Positions 1-7,630 of a stretch of DNA of 64,000 bases are shown one piece after another (position 1 is the stretch's first letter; each line of letters opens with the position of its first letter). Source of the DNA: Polyangium fumosum. GTDB lineage: Bacteria; Myxococcota_A; Polyangia; Polyangiales; Polyangiaceae. The position numbers were made by a program, and so were the translations under genes. The notes under the pieces are model-generated. The model saw nothing but the letters and a program-made list of their open reading frames with translations. It was not told where the DNA came from and did no database searches. The stretch is from positions 1 to 64,000 of the forward strand of contig NZ_SSMQ01000058.1 in assembly GCF_005144585.1 (NCBI RefSeq), in the 5' to 3' direction.

Positions 1-749
1 CGTATCGGGAGCCGGGCCAGACGAGGCGACGCGGTGGCACGGGCGCGGGGGTCTGCACGAGGGTCCTCGTCCACCGGGCGCGCACGGAGCAGGTTGTCGC
101 GGAGAACCAACCTCGCCCGGTCGAGGCGCCCGCGCCCGTACCGAAGGACCCGAGCGAGGTGCGACCGGGTGAGGTATGGCGGTACGAGACCTGGAGCCAA
201 ACCCCGGAGGAGCTGGCGCGGCTCGATCGGGCCTACGAGTGCCTCCAGGGCGTTTGCCATGCGAGGCACAAGAACTTCCAGCCGAAGGACCCGAAGAAGC
301 CCGCCGGGAAGCACAATGGGCAGTCCTTGTCAACAGGGAGTGGCTCGCCGCAGCCGGCGCCGAAGTCGACGGTCAAGACGAGGACCAAGCCGAACGGGAA
401 GCCGAACGGGGGTGCGGCAGGGCAGGGGGGCAAGGGGAGCGCGGCGGACACGCCACCGCCGGCCAAACCGAAGCGGGGAGGCGAGACGCCGGCGACCAAG
501 CGCGGGAGGGAGGTGCACAAGGAGTTCAAGAAGAAGGTCGAGGAGAAAGAGGCAAAGGGGTGGAGAGCCGAAAAGCGCATCATGGGGCCGGATGGTAAAT
601 ACGTGGTACCCGACGCGCTCACGCCAAAGAGGAACCCGATCGAGTTGAAGCCGAACACGCCGACGGGCATAGAAGCAGGAAAGCGCCAGATCAAGAAGTA
701 TGAAGCCGCCACGGGCAAGAAGGGACGGGTGATCTATTATGACCCCTAA
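1..749 (+). CDS. C-terminal part of a PD-(D/E)XK nuclease-type polymorphic toxin (5' end outside window)
   Basis: The reading frame is open from the left edge to the TAA at 747-749, so the N-terminus is probably outside the window. A GTG at 159 is the first internal candidate start, but nothing favours it. Counted from that GTG, the last 60 residues carry the signature of a restriction-endonuclease fold: a PD pair at residues 151-152, an E-L-K at 162-164 and a Q-x3-Y at 177-181. A Lys/Pro/Gly-rich linker precedes it. This layout, a variable C-terminal nuclease after a low-complexity linker, is typical of contact-dependent or type VI-delivered polymorphic toxins. The next gene overlaps it by 11 bp and looks like its immunity protein. 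The nuclease role is inferred from the motif; the delivery module is not visible. Confidence 0.6.
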   Translation, partial: YREPGQTRRRGGTGAGVCTRVLVHRARTEQVVAENQPRPVEAPAPVPKDPSEVRPGEVWRYETWSQTPEELARLDRAYECLQGVCHARHKNFQPKDPKKPAGKHNGQSLSTGSGSPQPAPKSTVKTRTKPNGKPNGGAAGQGGKGSAADTPPPAKPKRGGETPATKRGREVHKEFKKKVEEKEAKGWRAEKRIMGPDGKYVVPDALTPKRNPIELKPNTPTGIEAGKRQIKKYEAATGKKGRVIYYDP

Positions 750-1398
750 GCGAGTTCTGCAGAACCGAAGGAGCCACATCTTCAAGACGTGGGTCACGCC
801 TACGCTCCATGCGGCGGGCTTCAAGAAACGAGGGATCGTCTACGTGCGGGACATGGGGAGCGTCCAGCACCTCTTCAATCACGAGGGGAGTTCCTACAAC
901 ACGGCCGACGAACATAGCTTCACCACGAATTGTGGGGTTTACGTGCCAGGGCTCTTCCAGGCGTTCGCCAATCCGAGCCTCGAAGAACCCAAGGCACCAG
1001 AGGCAGCGGCCGGACTCCCGAACGTGCGGCCCGGAATGCTGACGCCGACGGGCGACAGGTGGTACAATCTCACGTCCTCCGATGGGCCCGAGAAGGACGA
1101 CGAGGTAGGGCAGGAACTGCGGAGGCTCGTAGAGGTCGCGGCCCTGCCCTTCTTCGATCGGTTCCGGGACGAACGAGCGGTCGCGGAGTTCTTCTCGCAG
1201 CCCCGCAGGAAGGAGGACCGGTTCATCGATCCTGGTGAAGATACGTTCGAGCTTTGCTATGCCGCGATCCTCTGGAAGCGGCTGGGGTGCAAGGACAAGT
1301 GCCGGGAATGCATCGAGCGGGAGAGGTCGAAGACCAAGAAGCGTTATAGCGACTGGCCCGAGAAGTTCCTCGCGCGCTTCTCGTGTGACGACGACTGA
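739..1398 (+). CDS. DUF4304-type immunity protein
   Basis: This protein of 219 residues starts with ATG inside the last codons of the upstream toxin frame (11-bp overlap), so the two are probably translationally coupled. The N-terminal half fits the DUF4304 pattern: a short basic helix, then 'LHAAGFKKRGIVYVRDMG', a hydrophobic strand and 'FTTNCGVYVPG'. DUF4304 proteins are commonly encoded next to polymorphic toxins and act as cytoplasmic antidotes. The C-terminal half (residues 110-219) is charged and helical and contains a C-x3-C-x2-C cluster near residues 190-196. It has no signal peptide or membrane segment, consistent with a cytoplasmic antidote. The family call is from recall of the pattern, not a search. 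Confidence 0.6.
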   Translation: MTPKRVLQNRRSHIFKTWVTPTLHAAGFKKRGIVYVRDMGSVQHLFNHEGSSYNTADEHSFTTNCGVYVPGLFQAFANPSLEEPKAPEAAAGLPNVRPGMLTPTGDRWYNLTSSDGPEKDDEVGQELRRLVEVAALPFFDRFRDERAVAEFFSQPRRKEDRFIDPGEDTFELCYAAILWKRLGCKDKCRECIERERSKTKKRYSDWPEKFLARFSCDDD

Positions 1399-1546
1399 CA
1401 CATTTGCCGCGAAGCGCCGGCCCACGGGCGCGCACGTGGGCCGGCCCCCCTGCAATGGAGCGGGAGTCTCGCATGACCGGACAAACAGGTGGTGACGCGG
1501 GAAAACCCCCTTGACGCGCAGACAAACCTACGGCAGCGTCCGGGGA

Positions 1547-2191
1547 ATGAGGCCCCTGCCGCTTGCCGTCGTGCTCTCGGTTCTCCTCGCGACCCGGTTC
1601 GTCCGCGGCGAAGAGCCCACGGCCAACCGCCTGATACCGGACGCTCCGACCATGCTCGCGGTCGGGGCCGGGCCGAGTCTTCTGTTCGGGGGGCACCTTC
1701 CGAACCTTGTGAGCGCTGGGGGCGGCGCCCGGATCGGGGCTCGCTACGAGGGCGGCGGGTTCTGGTTCTTCGGCTCCTACCATCGCACGGTTTCGCCTGC
1801 GACGTTGTACGGCCTGCCCATCGAGGGCGCGCACGTCGCTGTCGGGGGCGATCTGGTGCTCGCGGGATTTCCGCTGGGGGTCGTCGTGGGTTTTTCCCTC
1901 AGCGGCGGCGCGTTCTTCAACGATCGACCTGGGGCCCCGTGGAACCATGGCGGGAACAACTGGTTTCACGCGCGCCTCGGGCTCGATAAGGTGTTCCACC
2001 TGGGGGGCCGCTTCTGGATCCGGACGGCCGTGACCGCGCAGATCCCGGACAGCGTGCACACCCTCATCGTGAATCAGCGCGAGGACCAGCGCTGGTCATC
2101 GACGCCCATCTCGGGTGTCCTGTCGGTCGAGGTGCTCGCCGATCTGACGACAATCAAAAAGATCGCCGAAGACGGTTCCGTGCTGGAGTGA
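1547..2191 (+). CDS. Secreted outer-membrane-like protein of unknown function
   Basis: The product has 214 residues. I chose the ATG at 1547 because it gives a clean signal peptide ('MRPLPLAVVLSVLLATRF' then a cut near RG-EEP); a TTG at 1511 would add 12 residues in front of it. The mature part alternates glycine-rich and aromatic stretches ('GGGARIGARYEGGGFWFFG', 'HARLGLDKVFHLGGRFWIR') in the manner of short beta-hairpins, so a small outer-membrane beta-barrel is plausible. No family is recognised. It lies between the immunity gene and a cysteine-rich lipoprotein gene, with 148 bp upstream and 19 bp downstream, and could be co-transcribed with the latter. Confidence 0.6.
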   Translation: MRPLPLAVVLSVLLATRFVRGEEPTANRLIPDAPTMLAVGAGPSLLFGGHLPNLVSAGGGARIGARYEGGGFWFFGSYHRTVSPATLYGLPIEGAHVAVGGDLVLAGFPLGVVVGFSLSGGAFFNDRPGAPWNHGGNNWFHARLGLDKVFHLGGRFWIRTAVTAQIPDSVHTLIVNQREDQRWSSTPISGVLSVEVLADLTTIKKIAEDGSVLE

Positions 2192-2210
2192 CGGGGCCAG
2201 GGAGGTATTC

Positions 2211-3281
2211 GTGACCAATCATCGAACAGCAATCATCTGTGTTTTCATGGGTTTGGCCTGTAACGCGTGCTGGGACGCGGACGACGAGGACAACACGTCG
2301 TACGTCTTTACCTGCGAGGATCCCGACTACGACCACAAGGACAAGGACGGTAACCCCGATCCCTGCCACGAAAACGACGAGAAGAAGCCCATGGCCTGCG
2401 GCGCGACGTGCGCCGACGTGGCCTTGGGCATCAAAGCCGTCCCGGTGGCGCTCTGGTTCGGCGAAGAGCGCGTGGTGCCCGCCTGCCCAACGGGGTTGCC
2501 CAAGGCGGACTTCAACGGCGGCGCGGGCATCGTGGCGCCGCACGCGTGCCCCGAATGCCGGTGCACCGACCCGGTCTGCTCCTTCGGGCCCGTCCACGCG
2601 CGGGGAGGCGACGCGTGCACGGGTCCGATCCTCGGCGCGGCGGATCCTCCCCCCGCATGGGACGGCGCTTGTCAAGCCTCTTCGATTCCCATTTCGAACG
2701 TCGGCTCCTATTCCTTCGAGCCGACCGAGGTAGGCGGATGCGCCGTCGCGGAGGATCCGCTCCCCCCACCGCCGCATTTCGGCTCGTCGTCGATGTGGGA
2801 GACGACGGCGCGAGCATGTCGCCATGCGGACGATGCGATGTGTCCGCCTGGTGAGCCCTGCGGCATTCGCGAGGACGAGCTGCCGTCGCGGTTCCGCTCG
2901 TGTGTGCGGCTCGAAGGCGCGACGCCGGAGGGGGCGATGTGCCCTGCGGGATTCCCGGAGTCGTTCGTTTTTTATGCGGATGTCGACGAAGGGAGAGGAT
3001 GCACGCCTTGTGAATGCGCGCCGGCCGGGGATGCGGTGTGTCTTTCGGTCGTGAGCCTGCATCAGCAGGCGGATTGTGGGGATGTGACCATGATTGCCGC
3101 GCCCGTGGACGAGATGGGCTCGTGTGCGGATCCAGGCATGTCGACAAACATCCAGGGTGTCAGCGCGTCCTGGGCCCAGAACGAGCCCGGGACGTGTGTC
3201 GCCTCGGGCGGCGCGGTGACCGGGGAGATCAAGGCGATCGATCCGGCGGTGTTCTGCTGCAAGCCGGTGGTGGCTGAGTAA
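2211..3281 (+). CDS. Cysteine-rich secreted protein or lipoprotein
   Basis: This 356-residue protein starts with GTG at 2211 behind a good GGAGG at 2200-2204. The N-terminus is a hydrophobic secretion signal ending in a cysteine pair ('FMGLACNACWD'), so lipidation is possible although the lipobox is imperfect. The mature protein carries more than 20 cysteines in pairs (for example 'CGATCADV', 'CPECRCTDPVC', 'CTPCECAP') separated by Pro/Gly/Asp loops, indicating a disulfide-stabilised extracytoplasmic protein. No catalytic motif is visible. Myxobacteria encode many such proteins, mostly uncharacterised. A convergent cysteine-rich lipoprotein gene ends 15 bp after its stop. Confidence 0.7.
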   Translation: MTNHRTAIICVFMGLACNACWDADDEDNTSYVFTCEDPDYDHKDKDGNPDPCHENDEKKPMACGATCADVALGIKAVPVALWFGEERVVPACPTGLPKADFNGGAGIVAPHACPECRCTDPVCSFGPVHARGGDACTGPILGAADPPPAWDGACQASSIPISNVGSYSFEPTEVGGCAVAEDPLPPPPHFGSSSMWETTARACRHADDAMCPPGEPCGIREDELPSRFRSCVRLEGATPEGAMCPAGFPESFVFYADVDEGRGCTPCECAPAGDAVCLSVVSLHQQADCGDVTMIAAPVDEMGSCADPGMSTNIQGVSASWAQNEPGTCVASGGAVTGEIKAIDPAVFCCKPVVAE

Positions 3282-3296
3282 GTCGAACGACCCCGA

Positions 3297-4397
3297 TTAC
3301 AGGTCGAAGTCGCGAATCGCGGGGCTGCACGTTCCTTTTTCAGCGTTGCAGCTATCGAAGCCCAGGCTCTTGCAGTCGATTTTCTCGATGCGCCCGGCGT
3401 TGCATACGACAAGGGAATCCCCCTCGCACGTCGCTACCCTGGGGTCTCCTGGTTGACACTCCGACGCCAGTCCGCAATACGCGTACTGTCGTTGCGCGAG
3501 GTCCTTGGCCGGCTGGCACGTGAAGCCTTCGCCGACGGCCGTGCAATCGCGCGGCAACTGGCTCCGGTTAAAACACGTCATCACCGTGGCGGAATCGACG
3601 CAGCTCAGGCCGCTATGCCAGTCGAGGACTCTGAATGCGCCCTCGGTCACGACGTCGCCACAGTTCCCCTTGAACGGAATTCCACAGCCAGCCGTATCGT
3701 AAGGGCCCTCCGTGGATGCGTAACACTGGAGCCCGTAGGCGGGACAGTCGAGTCCACGGGTGACTCGCTCGTACCGGCACTCGTAGGGCACGCCATCCTT
3801 GCAATTGGCGGCATAGGTCGAATCGCACGGCTCACCAGCGGAGTAGCACCACGGGCTTTCACCACGGCATTCCAGGCCGAGCCATTCGCAATCCAGCAAG
3901 TCGTCGAGTCCGGTACCCTCGGAACAGCGGGTCGCGACGCCGTCGACGCATGCGAAATCGCTGCACGGGTGCCCCATCCTCTTCGCGACGCCGAGGCACT
4001 CCTCTACGGCCTTGCACCCGTTGCTCTTGTCCTTGAAGCATGAGACCCGCTCATCGAGCGCGCGCTCCAGAGGATCGTATTGCACGATATCATAGATCTC
4101 CATGATCCTCCGGTTGACTTCAGGAGGCGGATAAACGCTGAGAAAGTAGCAGCTCTCTCTGAAAATCGCGGCCTTGACGACTGCGTCGGGATCCCTGGGG
4201 CCCGGTGGATCGGGAGGCGCGTACCCTCCAGCTCCCACGATCACCTCGTCGACGCCCTCTGTCCCCCCCGCTCCTCCTGCCCCGCTGCCGGACGCAGTCG
4301 CAGCGGATGAATCAGGGCCGCCGCACGCAGATGCGGTGATCGACTGGAGGGAAAAGAGAACGAGAGCCGGCACCAAAGTCTCGCGCCATCGGGACAT
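3297..4397 (-). CDS. Cysteine-rich lipoprotein
   Basis: Translation from the ATG at 4397 gives 366 residues; the frame stays open upstream to 4502, but the extra residues are charged and non-signal-like. The N-terminus 'MSRWRETLVPALVLFSLQ' leads to a lipobox-like 'ASAC' and a Gly/Ser linker (residues 30-55), a typical myxobacterial lipoprotein layout. The body has about 25 cysteines in short repeated modules of the type C-x(5-8)-C-x(3-6)-'GLxC' (for example 'CEWLGLEC', 'CPAYGLQC'), suggesting duplicated small disulfide domains. Function is unknown. It is convergent with the previous gene and divergent from the STAS-like gene. Confidence 0.7.
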   Translation of the reverse strand: MSRWRETLVPALVLFSLQSITASACGGPDSSAATASGSGAGGAGGTEGVDEVIVGAGGYAPPDPPGPRDPDAVVKAAIFRESCYFLSVYPPPEVNRRIMEIYDIVQYDPLERALDERVSCFKDKSNGCKAVEECLGVAKRMGHPCSDFACVDGVATRCSEGTGLDDLLDCEWLGLECRGESPWCYSAGEPCDSTYAANCKDGVPYECRYERVTRGLDCPAYGLQCYASTEGPYDTAGCGIPFKGNCGDVVTEGAFRVLDWHSGLSCVDSATVMTCFNRSQLPRDCTAVGEGFTCQPAKDLAQRQYAYCGLASECQPGDPRVATCEGDSLVVCNAGRIEKIDCKSLGFDSCNAEKGTCSPAIRDFDL

Positions 4398-4521
4398 GAG
4401 ATCCGTATCTATCACTTCCGGGGGGCCGACGTTTGGTTGTGTGGCCCATTCCCGCTGCCTGTCTCGGGGGCCCTGCACGCCTGCGAACCACCTGGCCGTC
4501 ACTCATGCTACAACCGGTGTA

Positions 4522-4971
4522 ATGGCTGACACTTATGGCTTGTGGGAGCCAGGGCACTCCCTCGACGCCCCCATCGACCTCATTCCGGGTGTCGCTCGGT
4601 TCGAGCCGCCCGACATCGTCTCGTTTCGCCTCGTCCGTGAGCTGAGCACCGACGAAATCAAGCGTGTCTTCGCGTTCACCCACGAGGCCGCAGCACGGAC
4701 CGGCGGGCTCTTCTCCATGACGGACGCCTCCGTGCCCTTCACGCGTATCAGCATCAGCGCCGGCCTCGAGTTCAACCGACAGTTCAACCCGCGCATGGTC
4801 CGCGCCGCGGCCGTCATCGGGGCGAGCTACAGCATGCGCATCCTCTCCGAGACGCTCGTCCGCGCCGCGCGCCTCCTCAAGCTCGAAATCGCGGACGCCC
4901 CCGTGCGTTACTTCGACGACGACGTCGCCGCCCGCGCCTGGTTCGACGCGCTCCGCCAAGGCGCCGCCTGA
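4522..4971 (+). CDS. STAS/SEC14-like (SpoIIAA-type fold) protein
   Basis: A small soluble protein of 149 residues starting at the ATG at 4522. The pattern, a beta strand with 'FEPPDIVSFRLVRELSTDE', a helix with basic residues, a strand 'GGLFSMTDAS', a long helix, 'RAAAVIGASYSMRILSETL' and a C-terminal 'VRYFDDDVAARAWFDALR', matches the STAS-like domain proteins common in myxobacteria. These resemble anti-sigma-factor antagonists but usually lack an adjacent kinase. No phosphorylatable serine is obvious and no partner gene lies alongside. The fold is inferred from the pattern and the role is unknown. An ATG is the only good start that leaves the upstream divergent promoter region free. Confidence 0.6.
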   Translation: MADTYGLWEPGHSLDAPIDLIPGVARFEPPDIVSFRLVRELSTDEIKRVFAFTHEAAARTGGLFSMTDASVPFTRISISAGLEFNRQFNPRMVRAAAVIGASYSMRILSETLVRAARLLKLEIADAPVRYFDDDVAARAWFDALRQGAA

Positions 4972-5147
4972 CGGATCACTCCCCCCGCCTCTGTCAAGCA
5001 AAACCCGTCGCGCGCCCGCCCACGTCCACGCCTCCCGTCGTCCTCACGCCACCCGTCTGACGCTCGCGTGACAGGGCAAGCGTGCCGTCCTTCCTGGCGG
5101 CTTTTCTTTTCCGTTTGCCCTGCCATTCCGGTAGCTTCCCCCTTCCG

Positions 5148-5915
5148 ATGGACACGTTCGACACGCTCGTTTCCAAGGCGAAGGCGAGCCACTCCGGCCG
5201 CCTGCGCGGCCTGCTCCGCCGAGGGGCCGTCGCGCTCGTGCTCTTGACCGTCCCAGGCGTTGCGTTTGCCGCCGTCACGGCCAAGGGCAAGCTGAGCGGA
5301 GCCGACAAGCTCCTGAACCCCGTGTGGAACGAGGCGAAGGACCCGAACGCTCGTCGCTACACCTTCCGCGAGCCCTCCCCGACGGTGCGGCCCGACGTGC
5401 GTACCCTCACGGGGCATCTGCCGAAAGAGCTCGCGATCGTCGCGCTCGGCGACAAGGGCACACCGCAGAAGGTGCCCGTCTCCGTCAGCATCGCCGGCGG
5501 CCGCACGAGCCCCGTCACGATCGTCGTGCCCGAGGGCCAGCAGATCAACTTCGAGAACAAAGACCCCTTCCCGCACAAGCTCTACGACACGGGAAACAAG
5601 GGCTTCGGCGCCGTCGAGACCGCGCCGAACAAGAGCCGCTCGTGGACCCCGCCCGGGCCCGGCAAGTACGAGATTCGTGATCAGTTCGCGCCGAGCGTCC
5701 GCTCGTGGGTCGTCGTCGAGCCGCGCGCGATCGCCTCGACCTACCCCGATCGCAAGGGCGACTTCGCGATCGATCTCGAGCCCGGCCCGCACAAGCTGCG
5801 CGCGTACTTCAACGGCGAGCCCGTGGGCCAGGAGCTCGACGTCGTGATCACGCCCTTCCCGACCGAGCAGCCCCTCAAGGCGCCCCTCGTCGTCGCTGTG
5901 ACCCCGAGCAAGTGA
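5148..5915 (+). CDS. Periplasmic cupredoxin-like protein
   Basis: Translation from the ATG at 5148 gives 255 residues. An upstream ATG at 5082 is in frame but adds a tail unlike a signal peptide. Residues 24-42 form a signal or anchor segment ending 'VPGVAFA'. Residues about 115-195 have a cupredoxin-like beta-sandwich pattern: 'VTIVVPEGQQINFENKD', 'FPHKLYD', then 'PPGPGKYEIRD' and 'VRSWVVVEP'. The usual second copper cluster (Cys-x3-His) is absent, so copper binding is doubtful. The C-terminal 60 residues form another strand-rich segment. It is followed after 16 bp by the sensor-like gene and then the FadL gene, probably one transcript working at the envelope. Confidence 0.65.
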   Translation: MDTFDTLVSKAKASHSGRLRGLLRRGAVALVLLTVPGVAFAAVTAKGKLSGADKLLNPVWNEAKDPNARRYTFREPSPTVRPDVRTLTGHLPKELAIVALGDKGTPQKVPVSVSIAGGRTSPVTIVVPEGQQINFENKDPFPHKLYDTGNKGFGAVETAPNKSRSWTPPGPGKYEIRDQFAPSVRSWVVVEPRAIASTYPDRKGDFAIDLEPGPHKLRAYFNGEPVGQELDVVITPFPTEQPLKAPLVVAVTPSK

Positions 5916-5931
5916 AGGCGGAGACGAGCCG

Positions 5932-7596
5932 ATGATCCTGTCCCGTTTCTGGTACCTCGCCCTCGCCATCCTGCTCGGCGTGTCGGCGTTCACGCTGATG
6001 CTCGCCGCGCAGATGTACAACCGCTCCGGCCTCCGCGCGATGAGCGACTCGCTCGCCGCCGATTCGAGCGCCGTCGGTTGGTACCTCAAAGACGACGCGC
6101 GCAACCGTTCGAGCGCGCTCATCCCGATCGCGCTCGCGCCCGAGCTCCGCGGGCAACTCGCGAAGGCCACGCCCGAGGCCAAGCCGAGCCGCGAGATCCG
6201 CGACGAGGCCAAGAAGTCGCTGAAGAAGCTCGACGGCGACGTCCCCGCGGACCTCAAGTTCGACGCGCTCTGGGCCGTCGACGGGAGCGGCCGCGTCATC
6301 GCCTCCGTCGGCATCGAGCACGCCGAGGACTGGGAGCTCGGCGGCTACCCCGTCGTCGCCGACGCGCTGCACGGCTGGATCCGTGACGACGCGTGGGTCT
6401 GGAAGGGCCGCATCTATCGCGTCGTCGCGCGCCCCGTCGAGGCCGAGGTGAACGGCGAGCCCGTCGGCGCGGTCATCGGCGTGAAGATCGTCGACGACAA
6501 GTTCGCGCAGGGCGTCTCGAAGCGCACGGGCTCCGCGGTCGGCTTCTACGCCGACGGCGCGCGCGTCGCGTCGTGGGCCCCCGAAGGGTTCGACAAGGCG
6601 AACCTCGATCAGATCACGCAGGATCTGAAGCAGCTCGAAGACAACAAGGACTACCAGGAGAAGGGCCGCAGCGAGCCGCGTGTCATCGCCTCGCACCTCG
6701 GCGTCGTCTACGCGCGTATGCCCGGCGAGGCCTGGGATCTCGGCGCGGGGTATGCCGTCGGTCGCCTCGCGGTCGCCGTCGACTCGCCGCTCGACTTCCT
6801 CAACAAGGCCGACGACACCGACAAGAAGAACGTCCCGACGATCTTCGTCATCGTGGCGATCCTCGCGCTCGCGGGCGTCGGCGTCTTCTTCTCGGTCCTC
6901 GAGCACACGCAGCCGCTCGCGACCTTCGGCAAGGAGGCCATCCGCCTCGCGAAGGGCGAGGTCGACGTGCTCGCGCCGAGCAAGTTCCGCGGCGCGTACA
7001 AGAAGATCGCCTCCGACATCAACGACGGCATCGACAAGATCGCGGCCAAGGGCGGAGCGCCACGTCGCGCCGCCGATCTCGAACAGGTCCTCGGCCCGAT
7101 CCCGGCCGCGCCCACGATGAGCGCGTTCGCCGTGCCCGGCCCCGGCGAGACCTCGTCGACCGCGATCCCGGTCCCGAACAGCGCTCCCGCTGCGAAGCCG
7201 CTGCCCAAGGCGCTCCCGAAGCCGAAGCCGCGCCCGGGCTCGACGACGCAGGACCCGGTGGAGTCGATCCCCGAGCCGGAGCCCGAGGCCGCGCCCGCGC
7301 CGGCCGCGGCGCCGCCTCCGCTGCCGAAGGCGGCCGCAGCCGAGCCTGCGGCGCCCGCGGCGGAGGGGGACGAGGTCGACGAGCTGACCGAGTGGCAGAG
7401 GGTCTACGAAGAGTTCGTCGCCATGAAGCAGCAGTGCGGCGAGCAGACGGCGGGCATGACGTTCGAGAAGTTCAAGTCGACGCTGCAGCGCAACAAGGAC
7501 GCGCTCGTGCAGCGTCACGGCGTGACGCGCGTGAAGTTCACGGTGTACGCGAAGGAAGGCAAGGCTGCGCTGAAGGCCTCGCCGGTCAACAAGTAA
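5932..7596 (+). CDS. Two-transmembrane sensor-like protein (MXAN_5187-like)
   Basis: The 554-residue product has a membrane segment at about residues 7-29, an extracytoplasmic domain to about residue 298 with a Cache-like pattern ('DLKFDALWAVDGSGRVIAS', 'YRVVARPVEAEVNGEPVGAVIGVKIVDD'), a second membrane segment at about 300-322 and a HAMP-like helix pair to about 375. A Pro/Ala-rich linker (residues 390-480) leads to a compact C-terminal domain of about 70 residues ('WQRVYEEFVAMKQQC', 'MTFEKFKSTLQRNKDAL'). That end matches my memory of the myxobacterial MXAN_5187 C-terminal domain. There is no kinase or methyl-accepting module. It probably senses an envelope signal and passes it to an unknown partner, in an operon with its neighbours. 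Confidence 0.65.
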   Translation: MILSRFWYLALAILLGVSAFTLMLAAQMYNRSGLRAMSDSLAADSSAVGWYLKDDARNRSSALIPIALAPELRGQLAKATPEAKPSREIRDEAKKSLKKLDGDVPADLKFDALWAVDGSGRVIASVGIEHAEDWELGGYPVVADALHGWIRDDAWVWKGRIYRVVARPVEAEVNGEPVGAVIGVKIVDDKFAQGVSKRTGSAVGFYADGARVASWAPEGFDKANLDQITQDLKQLEDNKDYQEKGRSEPRVIASHLGVVYARMPGEAWDLGAGYAVGRLAVAVDSPLDFLNKADDTDKKNVPTIFVIVAILALAGVGVFFSVLEHTQPLATFGKEAIRLAKGEVDVLAPSKFRGAYKKIASDINDGIDKIAAKGGAPRRAADLEQVLGPIPAAPTMSAFAVPGPGETSSTAIPVPNSAPAAKPLPKALPKPKPRPGSTTQDPVESIPEPEPEAAPAPAAAPPPLPKAAAAEPAAPAAEGDEVDELTEWQRVYEEFVAMKQQCGEQTAGMTFEKFKSTLQRNKDALVQRHGVTRVKFTVYAKEGKAALKASPVNK

Positions 7597-7630
7597 AACC
7601 AGCATCGAAATCGGCAGGAGCGGCAGAGCG

